The notes below the pieces were generated by a model, which made no database searches, was not told the origin of the DNA, and was given only the letters and a program-made list of their open reading frames with translations. From NCBI RefSeq assembly GCF_000499845.2, contig NC_023755.2, positions 4,330,087 through 4,394,086 on the forward strand: a stretch of 64,000 nt of DNA. Reading direction: 5' to 3'. Of the stretch, positions 1 through 12,180 are shown one piece after another. The position numbers and the translations under genes are program-made. Within the stretch, counting starts at the first letter, position 1; every line of letters begins with the position of its first letter. The stretch is from Phaseolus vulgaris. Its lineage: Eukaryota > Streptophyta > Magnoliopsida > Fabales > Fabaceae.

Positions 1-745
1 ATTAATGTTCATGTTAATTCCATTTCTAATATGTTCTAGTTCTTAGTTTCCTATTCCATATTTGATTCTACTCTTGATGGAGCCTTTCACCCAACCTTGC
101 AACAGAAACTCTAAGAAGAATAGCAATTCAATTCTCATTCAATTTAAGGTGAGTTGGAGATGGAACAAGAGACTCTATATATGGATGGCCTAGCTCCCTT
201 TGCAAGCTTGGCCATTTTGATTTGGGACTAAATGACACAATTTGGGGGCTAGGAGAAGGAGCACCTAGAATATACTAAAAATGGCCTAGGTGATGAGGGG
301 CTTCATGCTCCATGCTTTTCTTCTTCCAAGGCTTGGCCAAAATTTACTTTTTTTCTCCATGGGTTGGTCATCAAAGCCAAGGCCTTATAGAAGCCAAAAG
401 CTAGCCCAACCAAAAAAACAAGCCGACACATGCTTCTACAAAATCCTACAATTACACTGAAAAATGTACACCTATAAAATTTATACAAAACTAAGAAAGA
501 AGAAACTCCTAGTATTCTAACTCTTCTTTAAGGACCCAATGTGTTGCTTTATAGATAGTCCTCGATCAACTTTTCCATTCCAGGATTTTCTAACGTATTG
601 GCCTGTAACTTGGAGCTCAAATCTATATCCTATCTATACAATTGCTGATGTGTAAGTGATCTTCAAGTTGCTTCAAATCTCCTTCCTCAAATGTTGACTC
701 TCGATTGATTGAGGATTTACGTGCAAAAGGCACTCCGATACTTAA
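1..745 (-). other. Possible LTR-derived sequence at window edge, then unassigned DNA
   Basis: No convincing protein is encoded here. Read on the minus strand, the stretch has a TATA-like element near 176-182 and the look of a plant LTR, but no TG/CA ends, primer-binding site or second copy are visible. From about 500 to 745 nothing is recognised. The assignment to an LTR is only an impression of composition. Confidence 0.25.
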
Positions 746-1700
746 ATAATTTTTTACAATTTTAGCACTTATTTCATTTGGTACCCTGTTTAATTATATA
801 CAATTTTTTAATTGTACAAGTAGGATTAAAGGTAAATAAAAATTATTATTATCATTATTGAAGAATTTTTTTTTTCATATCTGGTCAACAAGTAATATTG
901 AATGTAGAAAGTTGTTTTCATGCTTATTTGAAATACATCCGATAAAAATAAAAGTGTGAAATATACAACATCAATTTAAAAAATATAATATATTTACTTT
1001 CTATACCATTCTTTTGTTTCTATATAAAGCATACCACTTATATAAAATATCTAAAATAATTAATAATGTAAACAATAATTTTTTTCTATTAATGTCCCGT
1101 GGAATTAACTTAATTTAACTCATGCTTACTAAAATGTTATATATATAATATTCTTTATTTTTCATAAGAATTTGTACATATTTTTACAATTGATTTATTA
1201 TTTACGGTATAGTTGTGGTGGAAGTGAGATAAAAGAGGGGAGAAGATGTTTAAAATTGTAGGGAATATTGGTTTTTTTATATAATCTTAAAATATTAAAT
1301 GTTTGGAAAACATTGATATAAAGTAATATAAATTAAATAGGTGATGCTTTGGAGTATACAAAAAAGAAAATACACATTGTTGAATTGGGCCTTGTTGTAT
1401 CGTTGGTGGGCCTGGCGGGTGTGATTTGGGTTAAAAAGTATTCTGGTAGGGTTTGGTGAATTTGGTAGGTGATGTGGGGAAGAGTTGGAGGAAGCTGAGA
1501 AGTGTGGACGGTGGAGTCGAGAAGTATACGACGAATGAAACAAAATCTATTAGATGAAATGTGAATTTGTGATCTGAAATGTGATTTGGGATCTGAGTTT
1601 CCTCCTAATAACATTGTAGATGATCTTTTACAATTAAAGGTATGGAAATTCTCAATCATGACATAGATGGATCATCACAGGATAATCTTGCAGACCCTAT
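746..1700 (-). repeat. Left inverted arm of the fold-back element
   Basis: The reverse complement of this arm follows the right arm (8500-9412) over most of its length. Shared landmarks are CCACCGTC, AACCCTACC, TTTTAACCCAAATCACAC, TCACCTATTTAATTTAT and AGGGTACCAAATGA. The innermost part (about 1600-1700) also matches the ~1 kb tandem unit around its TTTAATTGTGAAAGATCATC segment. ORFs on the minus strand are short and repeat-derived. Confidence 0.65.
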
Positions 1701-2219
1701 ATTGGTTTTTTTATTTACTTTATATATGATCAAACACATGGGTAAACTTTTGATAAAAAATTGTACCAAACACAACTGCCATGTTCTTTACCTTGAAAAT
1801 TAAGTTAAATAAAAAGTTCTTAGAAAATATGAATTTATGTGTTCTTGTATTCCTTATAATTCAACAATGTCATCTTTCAAAATGAAAGAACGCCCAAGGG
1901 AGGGAGGAAGATTGCGGGCACTCTGGAATTGTACAATACTTACTACCATGCATGCCATAAAAAAATAGCATGATGCTTTATAATTTCTTCTCACTCTTCT
2001 TGTTGAATAACCTTGATTGGATGCTGCATTATTATTTCATTTAGTGCACTCTTTTATTTTGTACTTTTACCTTTCTTTTCTCTGTTTCTATGGTGATATG
2101 GGTAACTGATCACCATTTTATTACCTTGTTGAAATGTTTATTTATACATTAGTCAGCAAGTGCTGATGGTGGTAAGATACATGTGACTTTAACTGGTGCT
2201 ATACTTGATTCTTTGACAG
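1701..2219 (+). other. Spacer inside the fold-back element, possibly captured host DNA
   Basis: Unique sequence between the left arm and the dynamin-like exon. The part next to 2219 is pyrimidine-rich and ends in a CAG acceptor, so at least its right end is probably an intron captured with the exon. No other coding segment is recognised. Confidence 0.35.
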
Positions 2220-2438
2220 CCTAATTCAACCAAGACATAGCAACTTCTTTCTGATGCTATTAAGCTTTCAAAGGAGGTGGATCCCACAGGTATATAAATT
2301 TTCTGTGGAATAATGACTTGTTTAGTACCTTTGCTCTTTTAATTATTTGTCACTGAAATCCTTGACTGTAAATAATTCAGGTGAGAGGACATTTGGACAA
2401 AGCTTGATTTAATGGACAAAGGAACTAATGCTTTGGAT
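2220..2438 (+). pseudogene. Captured fragment of a dynamin-related protein gene (DRP1-like GTPase domain)
   Basis: Two exon pieces of a dynamin GTPase domain are readable. Exon A (2220-2289) contains NQDIATS, a small insertion that shifts the frame, then SDAIKLSKEVDPTG. Exon B (2381-2438) continues with ERTFG, has a deletion of about six bases, then gives TKLDLMDKGTNALDV. TKLD is the G4 guanine-specificity motif of the family. The intron between them (2290-2380) is retained with GT and CAG borders, and exon B ends at a GT donor, so the capture was from DNA, not mRNA. The frame is broken in both exons. It lies between the inverted arms of the fold-back element, as Pack-MULE cargo would. Dynamins sever membranes in endocytosis and cell-plate formation; this piece cannot do that. 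Confidence 0.8.
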
Positions 2439-2597
2439 GTAATCTTTCTTTCTCCTTCTACCATGTTCCCTGTCCTGCTATTTATGCTGTAAGCATTTAA
2501 ATTTCTAAAAGTTTTAACAGTGCCCTATATAACCAAGATGAGTGAAACCCTTAATCAATTGTCATGGTTAGATAAGTTAATATATAATGTATAGCAA

Positions 2598-5500
2598 CAT
2601 AGTTTCAATATCGAGTTCTTGAAACGAAAATTCTTATTAATTTTTTTACCAAACATAAATATATCCTAAAATTTTAAACATTTTCTACCCTATTTTTTTT
2701 ATCTCACTTCTACCACTTTATCGTATATAATAAATAAATTGTTAAAATATATATAAATTCTTATGAAAAATGAAGAATACTATGCATATACACCAGTTTA
2801 GATGACATTTGATAAATCAAGTTATCTCCACCGGGTATTAATAGAAAAAAAAACATAATTATTTACATTATAAATCATTTTAGATATACTATAGCAATTG
2901 TGTGTCTTGTATAGAAAAAAATTGTGTATACAAATAATTACAGATATAGATAAAACTCTATACCATTAGACGGAACTTCGACATAACACAGTTCTGTCTA
3001 AAGATACATATTATATAAGAACATGATGTTGAGTTCGGTTCAAATTTTTATCAAAAGGTTTACACATGTGTTTGACCGTATGTAACAAAACCTGAAAAGT
3101 TTTACAAAAAAAATTACAGAGTCTGTCGGACTATCCTGTGACCCATGTGGCTGAGAACTACCGTATCTTTAATTGTGAAAGATCATCTACAGATGTCACT
3201 AAGAGGAAGCTCAGATCACAAAGCCACAGTTCATCCAACAAACTCTGTTTAGATTAATGGGACAACAGGGTACAACCCTATGGAACACATCCTGTTCAGG
3301 GTCGTAACCAATGATATCTCACAGGCCTTTATAAACCCTTTCTGTTTTCAAAATCTTTTCGATGTGGGACTTATATTAGTTCCACGTATCCTTAGATAGA
3401 TTTTGCATACATATTATATATTATTTGTGTTTTGATTGACTTTTACACCATACATTATATTATGTTTAATTCAATTATACTTTTTCAATGTTTAATTTAT
3501 ATTATATTATCTTTTTTCATGTTTTATTTATACTATATGTTTCACCTATTTAATTTATATTACATCATATCAATATTTTGCAAACATTTAATTTTTTTAA
3601 GTGTATATAAAAAATCGAAAGCATAGTTTCAATATCGAGTTCTTGAAACAAAAATTCTTATTAATTTTTTTACCAAACATCAATATATCCTAAAATTTTA
3701 AACAATTTCTACCCTATCTTTTTATCTCACTTCTACCACTTTACCGCATATAATAAATAAATTGTTAAAATATGTATAAATTCTTATGAAAAATGAAGAA
3801 TACTATGCATATACACCAGTTTAGATGACATTTGATAAATCAAGTTATCTCCACCGGGTATTAATAGAAAAAAAAAACACATAATTATTTACATTATAAA
3901 TCATTTTAGATATACTATAGCAATTGTGTGCCTTGTATAGAAAAAAATTGTGTATAGAAATAATTACACATATAGATAAAACTCTATACCATTAGACGGA
4001 ACTTCGGCATAACACAGTTCTGTCTAAAGATACATATTATATAAGAACATGATGCTGAGTTCGGTTCAAATTTTTATCAAAAGGTTTACACATGTGTTTG
4101 ACCGTATGTAACAAAACCTGAAAAGTTTTACAAAAAAAATTACAGAGTCTGTCAGACTATCCTGTGACCCATGTGGCTGAGAACTACCGTATCTTTAATT
4201 GTGAAAGATCATCTACAGATGTCACTAAGAGGAAGAGGATTTTATTAATGAAGGAAGAGGATTTTCACCTACACATTTGAAGTTCTTCCTTCTAGTCTTC
4301 TCACAAATTAAAAGAAGTCAAAGAGAAGATCAAGCCTAAAGATAAAGAAGTCTACAAACTCTCAAATAATAGGCTTCATATTAAATATCTCTCTTTATAG
4401 TTTCTTTTAAATTGTAAATAATATAGAATAATGTTTAGAAAGGTGCTTAGAGGGAAACATGAGACACCTCTTTTGTAAAAGCATCTTTAGGCTTTAGCTT
4501 AGCAAATTCTAGAAGCTTGGGGAGTGAGCTTAGTAAGGGGGTGTGATCTTAGGAGTTTTTTGGGTAGCTTAGGGAATAAGCTATGTAAATGACCAGCCCT
4601 TACTCCTATAAAAGGAGGGCTTAGGTCCTTCACAATTCAGATTGGAATTTTATAGTAGAGAGACTATACTCAATTTTGGAGAGAATTTGTGAGTTTTGAG
4701 TCTTCCTCTTCTTTGCCTTATCTTGTGAGCTATGGTGAGCTTCAAGTGGTGGCACTCCATCACTTATCTTGGTTCAAGGTTCCAAGTGGCGTGAATGGCT
4801 TCTTCCAATTCTCAAAATCCAGCAAGCATCTTCTTCTATAAGTGTTCTTCTTCCCTTTTCTTCAATTTTCCATTCGGTAGTTTTGATTCCTAGAGTTTAC
4901 TCCTTTTTCTACCGTTTAATTTTGTGTTTCCAGCATTGTGTTCTTAATTCTGTTTTGGTTCAGTAGCTAGCTTTTAAATTCTGTCCAGTTTTAATTCTTG
5001 TTCTTCTTTCCTTTTGTTTTGATTCAATTTGACAATACATGGACTTCCATATGAGTCTTGGTTGGTGCTTAGTTTTGGTGAGTTCTTGAATTTAGAACAT
5101 TGATCCAATTCTAAAGTAAAGTGCCTTTCAAATCCAGCTCAAGTTGTTCCTAAGAATGTCAAGAATCATGTGTTCTTGTAGTTACATTCACATCAACTAC
5201 CGTATCTTTAATTGTGAAAGATCATCTACAGATGTCACTAAGAGGAAGCTCAGATCACAAAGTCACAGTTCATCCAACAAACTCTGTTTAGATTAATGGG
5301 ACAACGGGGTACAACCCTATAGAACACATCCTGTTCAGGGTCGTAACCAATGATATCTCACAGGCCTTTATAAACCCTTTCTGTTTTCAAAATCTTTTCG
5401 ATGTGGGACTTATATTAGTTCCACGTATCCTTAGATAGATTTTGCATACATATTATATATTATTTGTGTTTTGATTTACTTTTACACCATACATTATATT

Positions 5501-8500
5501 ATGTTTAATTCAATTATACTTTTTCAATGTTTAATTTATATTATATTATCTTTTTTCATGTTTTATTTATACTATATGTTTCACCTATTTAATTTATATT
5601 ACATCATATCAATATTTTGCAAACATTTAATTTTTTTAAGTGTATATAAAAAATCGAAAGCATAGTTTCAATATCGAGTTCTTGAAACAAAAATTCTTAT
5701 TAATTTTTTTACCAAACATCAATATATCCTAAAATTTTAAACATTTTCTACCCTATCTTTTTATCTCACTTCTACCACTTTACCGCATATAATAAATAAA
5801 TTGTTAAAATATGTATAAATTCTTATGAAAAATGAAGAATACTATGCATATACACCAGTTTAGATGACATTTGATAAATCAAGTTATCTCCACCGGGTAT
5901 TAATAGAAAAAAAAAACACATAATTATTTACATTATAAATCATTTTAGATATACTATAGCAATTGTGTGCCTTGTATAGAAAAAAATTGTGTATAGAAAT
6001 AATTACACATATAGATAAAACTCTATACCATTAGACGGAACTTCGGCATAACACAGTTCTGTCTAAAGATACATATTATATAAGAACATGATGCTGAGTT
6101 CGGTTCAAATTTTTATCAAAAGGTTTACACATGTGTTTGACCGTATGTAACAAAACCTGAAAAGTTTTACAAAAAAAATTACAGAGTCTGTCGGACTATC
6201 CTGTGACCCATGTGGCTGAGAACTACCGTATCTTTAATTGTGAAAGATCATCTACAGATGTCACTAAGAGGAAGCTCAGATCACAAAGTCACAGTTCATC
6301 CAACAAACTCTGTTTAGATTAATGGGACAACGGGGTACAACCCTATGGAACACATCCTGTTCAGGGTCGTAACCAATGATATCTCACAGGCCTTTATAAA
6401 CCCTTTCTGTTTTCAAAATCTTTTCGATGTGGGACTTATATTAGTTCCACGTATCCTTAGATAGATTTTGCATACATATTATATATTATTTGTGTTTTGA
6501 TTTACTTTTACACCATACATTATATTATGTTTAATTCAATTATACTTTTTCAATGTTTAATTTATATTATATTATCTTTTTTCATGTTTTATTTATACTA
6601 TATGTTTCACCTATTTAATTTATATTACATCATATCAATATTTTGCAAACATTTAATTTTTTTAGTGTATATAAAAAATCGAAAGCATAGTTTCAATATC
6701 GAGTTCTTGAAACGAAAATTCTTATTAATTTTTTTACGAAACATCAATATATCCTAAAATTTTAAACATTTTCTACCCTATCTTTTTATCTCACTTCTAC
6801 CACTTTACCGTATATAATAAATAAATTGTTAAAATATGTATAAATTCTTATGAAAAATGAAGAATACTATGCATATACACCAGTTTAGATGACATTTGAT
6901 AAATCAAGTTATCTCCACCGAGTATTAATAGAAAAAAAAACACATAATTATTTACATTATAAATCATTTTAGATATACTATAGCAATTGTGTGCCTTGTA
7001 TAGAAAAAAATTGTGTATAGAAATAATTACACATATAGATAAAACTCTATACCATTAGACGAAACTTCGGCATAACACAGTTCTGTCTAAAGATACATAT
7101 TATATAAGAACATGATGCTGAGTTCGGTTCAAATTTTTATCAAAAGGTTTACACATGTGTTTGACCGTATGTAACAAAACCTGAAAAGTTTTACAAAAAA
7201 AATTACAGAGTCTGTCGGACTATCCTGTGACCCATATAGGCTGTGGATGAGAACTACCGTCTGTTTAGATTAATGGGACAACGGGGTACAATCCTAATGA
7301 ACACATCCTGTTCAGGGTCATAACCAATGATATCTCACAGGCCTTTATAAACCCTTTCTGTTTTCAAAATCTTTTCAATGTGGGACTTATATTAGTTCCA
7401 TGTATCCTTAGATAGATTTTGCATACACATTATATATTATTTGTGTTTTGATTTACTTTTACACCATGCATTTTTATTTTTAATGTTTAATTTATATTAT
7501 ATTTTTCCATGTCATATTTGTATTATATTATCTTTTTCCGTGTTTAATTTATTTTATATGTTTCACCTATTTAATTTATTTTACATCATATCAATATTTT
7601 GCAAACATTTAAATTTTTAAGTGTATATAAAAAATCGGATGCATAGTTTCAATATCGAGTCCTAGAAATGAAAATTCTTATTAATTTTTTTACCAAACAT
7701 CAATATATCCTAAAATTTTAAACATTTTCTCCTCTCTTTTATCTCACTTCTACCACTTTACCGCATATCATAAATAAAATGTTGTTAAAATATGTATAAA
7801 TTCTTATGAAAAATAAAGAATATTATGCATACACAACAATTTAGATGGCATTTGATAAATCAAGTTATGTCCATCAGATATTAATTGAAAAAAACATTAT
7901 TGTTTACATTATAAATTATTTTAGATATTCTATATCAATTGTGTGCCTTGTATAGAAAAAATGATGTATAGAATAAACATAGAAAAAACTATACATAAAG
8001 TAAAATGATTACCCGTAAAGATAGAGCTCTATATTCTTAGGCAGAACTTTGACATACTGTTCTATCTAAGGATACATATTATATAAGAACATGTTAAGTT
8101 TCGATTTTTTATCAAAAAGGTGTACACATGTGTTTGCTTGTAAGTAACAAAACTTGAAAATTCTTATTAAAGGTTTATCCATGTGGTTGACCATACATTT
8201 AATTGTGAAAGATCATCTCGAGATGAGTGTAAAAGGAAATTCAAATCACAAAGTTATAGTTCATCAACAAACTTTTGTTTAAAACAATGGAACAACAGGT
8301 CGTTTAATATCTGACAAACCTTTATAAACTCTGTTCATTTTCAAAATTTTGAACGTGGACTTATATTAGGTGTTGTTGCGAAAATCTGATGTTTGTTTGT
8401 GGTGGCAACTGGGATGACCTATTAGCCAGGGATACGTTGGATAGCTAATGGAAGAATAGAATGTAACTCTCACTAATCTAAGTGATTATTAGTATGGAAG

Positions 8501-8797
8501 AAAGGAGGAGTTTATCGTTTTACATACCTGCAGCGTCTGATGAATGAAGATGTTTGATCCGTGGTATACTCCTGCAACAACACTTCTGGACTCCACCGTC
8601 TACACTCCTCAGCTTCCTACCAAATTCATTAAACCCTACCCGAATAACTTTTAACCCAAATCACACACACCCGCCCGACCCACCAACAATACAAAATGGC
8701 CCAATTCAACCAATAATCTGTACCAAACCATCACCTATTTAATTTATCAATATTTTCTAAACATTTATTTTTTAAGAGTAAATAAAAAAATCGGAAA
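2598..8797 (+). repeat. Tandem array of a ~1.02 kb unit (five copies)
   Basis: The word ATAGTTTCAATATCGAG starts units at 2598, 3622, 5661, 6686 and 7642 (offset by a base or two). Copies 1, 3 and the uninterrupted part of 2 are 1024-1025 bp and differ at few positions. Copy 4 lacks about 70 bp near 7258. Copy 5 (7642-8797) is clearly older and runs into the right arm. Each unit carries GATGTGGGACTTATATTAG and ends in the ATAAAAAATCG segment. The 60-90 codon ORFs in each unit (for example 3432, 5471 and 6497) are AT-rich repeat frames, not genes. Confidence 0.85.
4236..5196 (+). mobile_element. LTR-like insertion within tandem unit 2
   Basis: About 960 bp that is absent from the other units. 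It has a TATA box (CTATAAAAGGAGGG near 4604) and a long pyrimidine-rich leader, like the U3/R/U5 of a plant LTR. Both sides carry the same 54-bp unit segment (4182-4235 and 5197-5250), far longer than the 5 bp expected of an LTR integration. No coding domain is visible. The ORF at 4769-4966 lies in the leader and is not supported as a gene. Confidence 0.5.
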
Positions 8798-9412
8798 TAT
8801 AGTTTCCTACATTAAATTCCGGAAGAAAATAAATAAACATTTCCTAAAATTTTAAACATGTTCTCCCCTCTTTTATCTTACTTCCACCACAATTGTACCG
8901 TAAATAATAAATAAATTGTAAAAATATGTACAAATTCTTATGAAGAATAGTTGATATATATACAACATTTTAACAACTACAAATTCTTATGAAGAATAAA
9001 GTTTATATATATACAATATTTTAACAAGCATTGGATAAATAAGTTATCTCTCTCCACGTGATATTAATAAAAAAAATTATTATTTACATTATAAATGATT
9101 TTACATATTCTATATCAGTTGTATGTCTTATATAGAAAAAAAAATGGTGTAGAAAGTAAACATAGAAAAAAAGGTGTTGAAAGTAAAGATGTCACATTTT
9201 TTAAATTGATGTTGTATATTTCACACTTGATTCAAATAAGCATGGAAAAAACTTTCTACATTCTACATTACTTGTTGACCACATATGGAAAATGTTTTTT
9301 CTCAATAATAATAATAATATTTTTTATTTACCATGAATCATATAATTAAAAAAATTATGTATAATTAAACAGGGTACCAAATGAACTAGGTACTAAAATT
9401 GTAAAAAAAATA
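8500..9412 (+). repeat. Right inverted arm of the fold-back element
   Basis: Matches the reverse complement of 746-1700. Its inner part is a diverged version of the tandem unit: the segment TAAATAATAAATAAATTG and the stretch around 9087-9130 both occur in each unit. The array therefore looks like an amplification of arm sequence. Confidence 0.65.
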
Positions 9413-9764
9413 GGTAAAATAAGAGCTCAAAAAATAAAAATAAAAATAAAATAATATATATATATATATAGAATATGGCATTTTTCTAAAGTTCTTAGTT
9501 CCTTACTTTGTGACATCGTTTCCTTGAATTTTTTTACACAATAAAAAGATTATAATAGTTTTTTTAAAAATTTTGTAAAAAATTATTATGCTTTTAAGGT
9601 GAGTCAACACCAATCTTTTTCATTGTGTTTTATACAATACTTTAGAGCATATTGTCGTTTTATTTGAAGAAAACAACAACATGGAGACAATATATTAACT
9701 TAAAATTGCTCAAAATTCTAACTTTTTTATAACTACTAAAACTATAATTAATACGATTGCTCGC
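9413..9764. other. AT-rich spacer with TA microsatellite
   Basis: Contains a TA-dinucleotide run at about 9453-9470 and otherwise low-complexity AT-rich DNA. No gene is seen. Confidence 0.6.
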
Positions 9765-10067
9765 AGATGACAAAGAGAATTCTAGGTTTCACATATCAAG
9801 AACTGTGTAAGCAATGCAATAAAGAAAGAAAGAACTGAGCGTGAAGAATCCTAACGGAAAGAGAGGGAAGAGAGAAAAAAAGAGAAGAAGAAAGAGAATG
9901 AAAAGCAAATATGAGAATTGTAGTTCGTAAGATTTGAAAATAATACACGGTGCAAAAAGCAAAACGTAGGTGTATATATAAGTAAACTATGCCTAAGGCT
10001 GTGGTGGTTACAAAAAGCAGAACTGGCCCCATAAAGGCCCATTACAAAATACTATTGGGCTTTATCA
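9765..10067 (-). mobile_element. 3' LTR of a Ty1/copia remnant
   Basis: On the minus strand a purine tract (TTTGAGGGGGG, complement of 10068-10078) is followed by TGATAAAG, the expected LTR 5' end at 10067. A TATA-like TATATATA lies about 100 bp inside. The far end is uncertain; candidate CA ends lie near 9804 and 9768. The pol remnant directly upstream on the same strand ends 27 bp before the LTR. Confidence 0.65.
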
Positions 10068-10093
10068 CCCCCCTCAAACTGAGAGTAGATGTT

Positions 10094-10850
10094 TTACATC
10101 TCTAACTTGGATTTGAGAGTACTAAAAGTTGCAGGAGTAAGCAATTTGGTCAGGATATCTGCAATTTGGATGGAAGAAGTGATTGTCGATAATTTGAGAA
10201 TACCAACATTTATCTTTTCACAAAGTACGTGACAGTCGATATCAATGTGCTTGATGCACTCGTGAAAGACTTGGTTAGAGGCAATTTGGATGGTTGATTG
10301 GTTGTCACAGTATAAAGTTGCTAGTTTTATGAAAGGAATGCTTAGTTCAGTAAGGATATAAGTTTACCATTGTAATTCACATGTAGTGACAAAAAGAACT
10401 TTGTATTCACCTTCAGAGGAGCTTCGAGAGACAATTTGTGGTTTCTTAGATTTTCATGAAATTAGAGACTCACCCAAGAAAATTGAGTAGTCAGGAACAA
10501 ATTTATGATTTTATGGGCATGTGGCCTAGTTTGAGTCAGTATATCCACGAAGTTAAAGATTGTTGTTACAATGTAGAAAAATGCCATCTCTAGTATTGAC
10601 TTTGAGATAGCGAAGAAGGCATGAAAAAACTTGTTGACGGATTGTTGTTAGTGTAGCTATAAGCTGGCTTAAATTCCGTTTGCAAGGTAAATGAGTCTCC
10701 CAATTAATCTTTTGACGGTGGATGTGTCCTCAGGACTGAATTTTGTGCCTTCAAAAGAGGAGAGCCCTATGATCTTTACATTATAATAATTTCACCATTG
10801 TCAATAAGAATGAAATAGGTCTTACTCTTTTCAACATTTGTCACTAGGCT
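10094..10850 (-). pseudogene. Ty1/copia pol remnant (RT end and RNase H)
   Basis: The minus strand gives the copia C-terminus with several stops and shifts. Readable pieces in order: VKRLIGRLIYL (end of the RT region), SLISWKSKK, SSEGEYK (family TSAEAEYR), ATLYCDNQSTIQIA, VFHECIKHIDID, ADILTKLL and the terminal KSKLEM with a TAA stop at 10094-10096. These are RNase H landmarks, including the Glu of the EAEY motif and the Asp of LYCDN. Integrase, protease and gag are missing, so only the 3' third of an element is left. It is inactive. Confidence 0.85.
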
Positions 10851-11202
10851 TGAAGCATAAGATAATGAATACATGACTAATTACCTAAATGACATCAATC
10901 ATAAGTATAAGAGTGGTTACAAAATGTTATTCGAATGATAAAGATAATAATAGTTAAGTATTATACAATTTAACATGGAGTTCTTTAAAGATTGAGGTGA
11001 TGTTGCTTAGGGTTTAGGGTTTAGACTCTTCAAGACAAAAGTTTCTCAAATATGAGAGTTAGTGTACAACTATAAACTGAGATAATCTAAATACAATCAA
11101 CAAAAGATTATTATACTTAATTAAAGTATTAATTAGATGATAAGACTAAGAGACTATAAATACAATAAATATAAGATAAGTATTGTTATTTAATTATACA
11201 TT
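10851..11202. other. AT-rich intergenic stretch
   Basis: No coding segment is recognised. A short GGGTTTAGGGTTTAG near 11008 resembles telomere repeat but is only about two units long. Confidence 0.5.
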
Positions 11203-11311
11203 ACCTACTAGAAAATTATTAAATAAAAATCAATTTTAGAGAAAAAAATAATTAGTTGTTATATTGACTAAATTTAATACTATTTTAGACTAAAAAAATT
11301 ATTGATCCTAA
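11203..11311 (+). repeat. Half of a MITE, interrupted by the CACTA element
   Basis: The sequence from CTAGAAAATTATTAAATAAA onward matches one arm of the complete MITE at 23814-24204, including AATAATTAGTTGTTATATTG, as read on that element's minus strand. It stops at the left end of the CACTA element. The continuation TAATTAGCTACCAAAATTTT at 17477 resembles the MITE's interior (TAATTAACTACCAAGATTTT), so one MITE was split in two. Confidence 0.6.
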
Positions 11312-11413
11312 CACTGGTGCAGAAAAGCAAAAACAACGACGACTATTTTTAATTTAAAATAATGGCTATATAGCCGCATTTGATGTACACGTAGTCTTAA
11401 ACCGAAGAGATGA

Positions 11414-12161
11414 TGATGGAGGAGGGCCCAAGCTCACCACACGATGAAAGCCAAGCCTCCAAGACTAGACGGTCTAGCCTATGATGAGGAGCGTCTAGAC
11501 TCAAAAAGGAGCGTCTAGCCCATGAAGAGGAGCGTCTAGGCCATGATGAGGAGCAGCTACATAAGGAGCGTCTAGGCCATGATGAGGATTCCTTCTAGAT
11601 CGTCTAGCTTCACATACACATGGGTCAAAGCTACGGTTTTGGGAAGAGAAGACCTTTGTAATTGTTACATAAAGGCCCATTAGGGGTGCTTAGTAATTAG
11701 AGTAGTGTAGAAAGCATATTTGTGTGAACATTCTAGAAAGACCATGGAGGGGGGGTGAGCATAAAAACTAGACACACCCCTCCCCATGTGCTCATTTGTG
11801 CACCCATGTGCCATGTGCACCCATGTGCTTCACATTTACATTTCATTTGGCTAGCATTAGGGTTGCATTATGGTCCTCCTTAGCCTATAAAAGGAGGAGC
11901 CTACACCTTGTATTTTCAAGTTTAATTGAGTAAGGTTATGCTGCCATTTTTGTGCACAAACTTTACTTCTCCTAGAAATCTAGGCTCTAAACTTCAATCC
12001 TTTCACCTTCTCCCTTGAGCTGGCCGAACCACTCAAACACCATACTCATCATGCACCTACAAGGCCAACACAACTCCTAGGAGGGTCTTGATCATCTCAC
12101 CCATTGCTTCCGCACCTTATTTTCTACTTTGATTCAAGAAGAACACATGAATATGCCATCA
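11414..12161 (+). repeat. 5' LTR of the gypsy element
   Basis: Nearly identical to 15908-16656. It contains a series of CGTCTAG words near 11480-11600, a TATA box (CTATAAAAGGAGGAG near 11886) and a leader ending GCCATCA. Confidence 0.85.
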
Positions 12162-12163
12162 TT

Positions 12164-12180
12164 TGGTATCATGAGCTTTG
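12164..12180 (+). promoter_or_regulatory. Primer-binding site, initiator tRNA-Met type
   Basis: TGGTATCATGAGC two bases after the 5' LTR is close to the plant consensus TGGTATCAGAGC for priming by initiator tRNA-Met. It differs by one inserted base. Confidence 0.7.

Larger units (their letters stand above)
746..9412. mobile_element. Large fold-back (Pack-MULE-like) composite element
   Basis: Two long, diverged inverted arms (about 746-1700 and 8500-9412) enclose a captured gene fragment and a tandem array. The outermost matched words are ACAATTTTAG followed, after a short variable stretch, by TTTGGTACCCTG on the left, and their reverse complement near 9370-9403. Arms this long plus a captured, intron-containing host gene fragment are typical of Pack-MULEs. 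I could not find a transposase or a clean 9-bp target duplication, and the exact ends lie in AT-rich sequence. A long inverted duplication of some other repeat is the alternative. Confidence 0.5.

Noticed and set aside
3432..6757. Repeated 64-86 codon frames starting MIDFYTIHYIM or MIYFYTIHYIM
   Set aside because: They lie at the same place in each tandem unit, are AT-rich and lack domain features. They repeat because the DNA repeats.
2598..8797. Regular repeats suggesting a CRISPR-like array
   Set aside because: Units are ~1 kb with no short repeat-spacer pattern, and the DNA is plant nuclear.
11008..11024. Telomere-like GGGTTTAGGGTTTAG
   Set aside because: Only about two units; expected by chance in AT-rich DNA and not an interstitial telomere tract.
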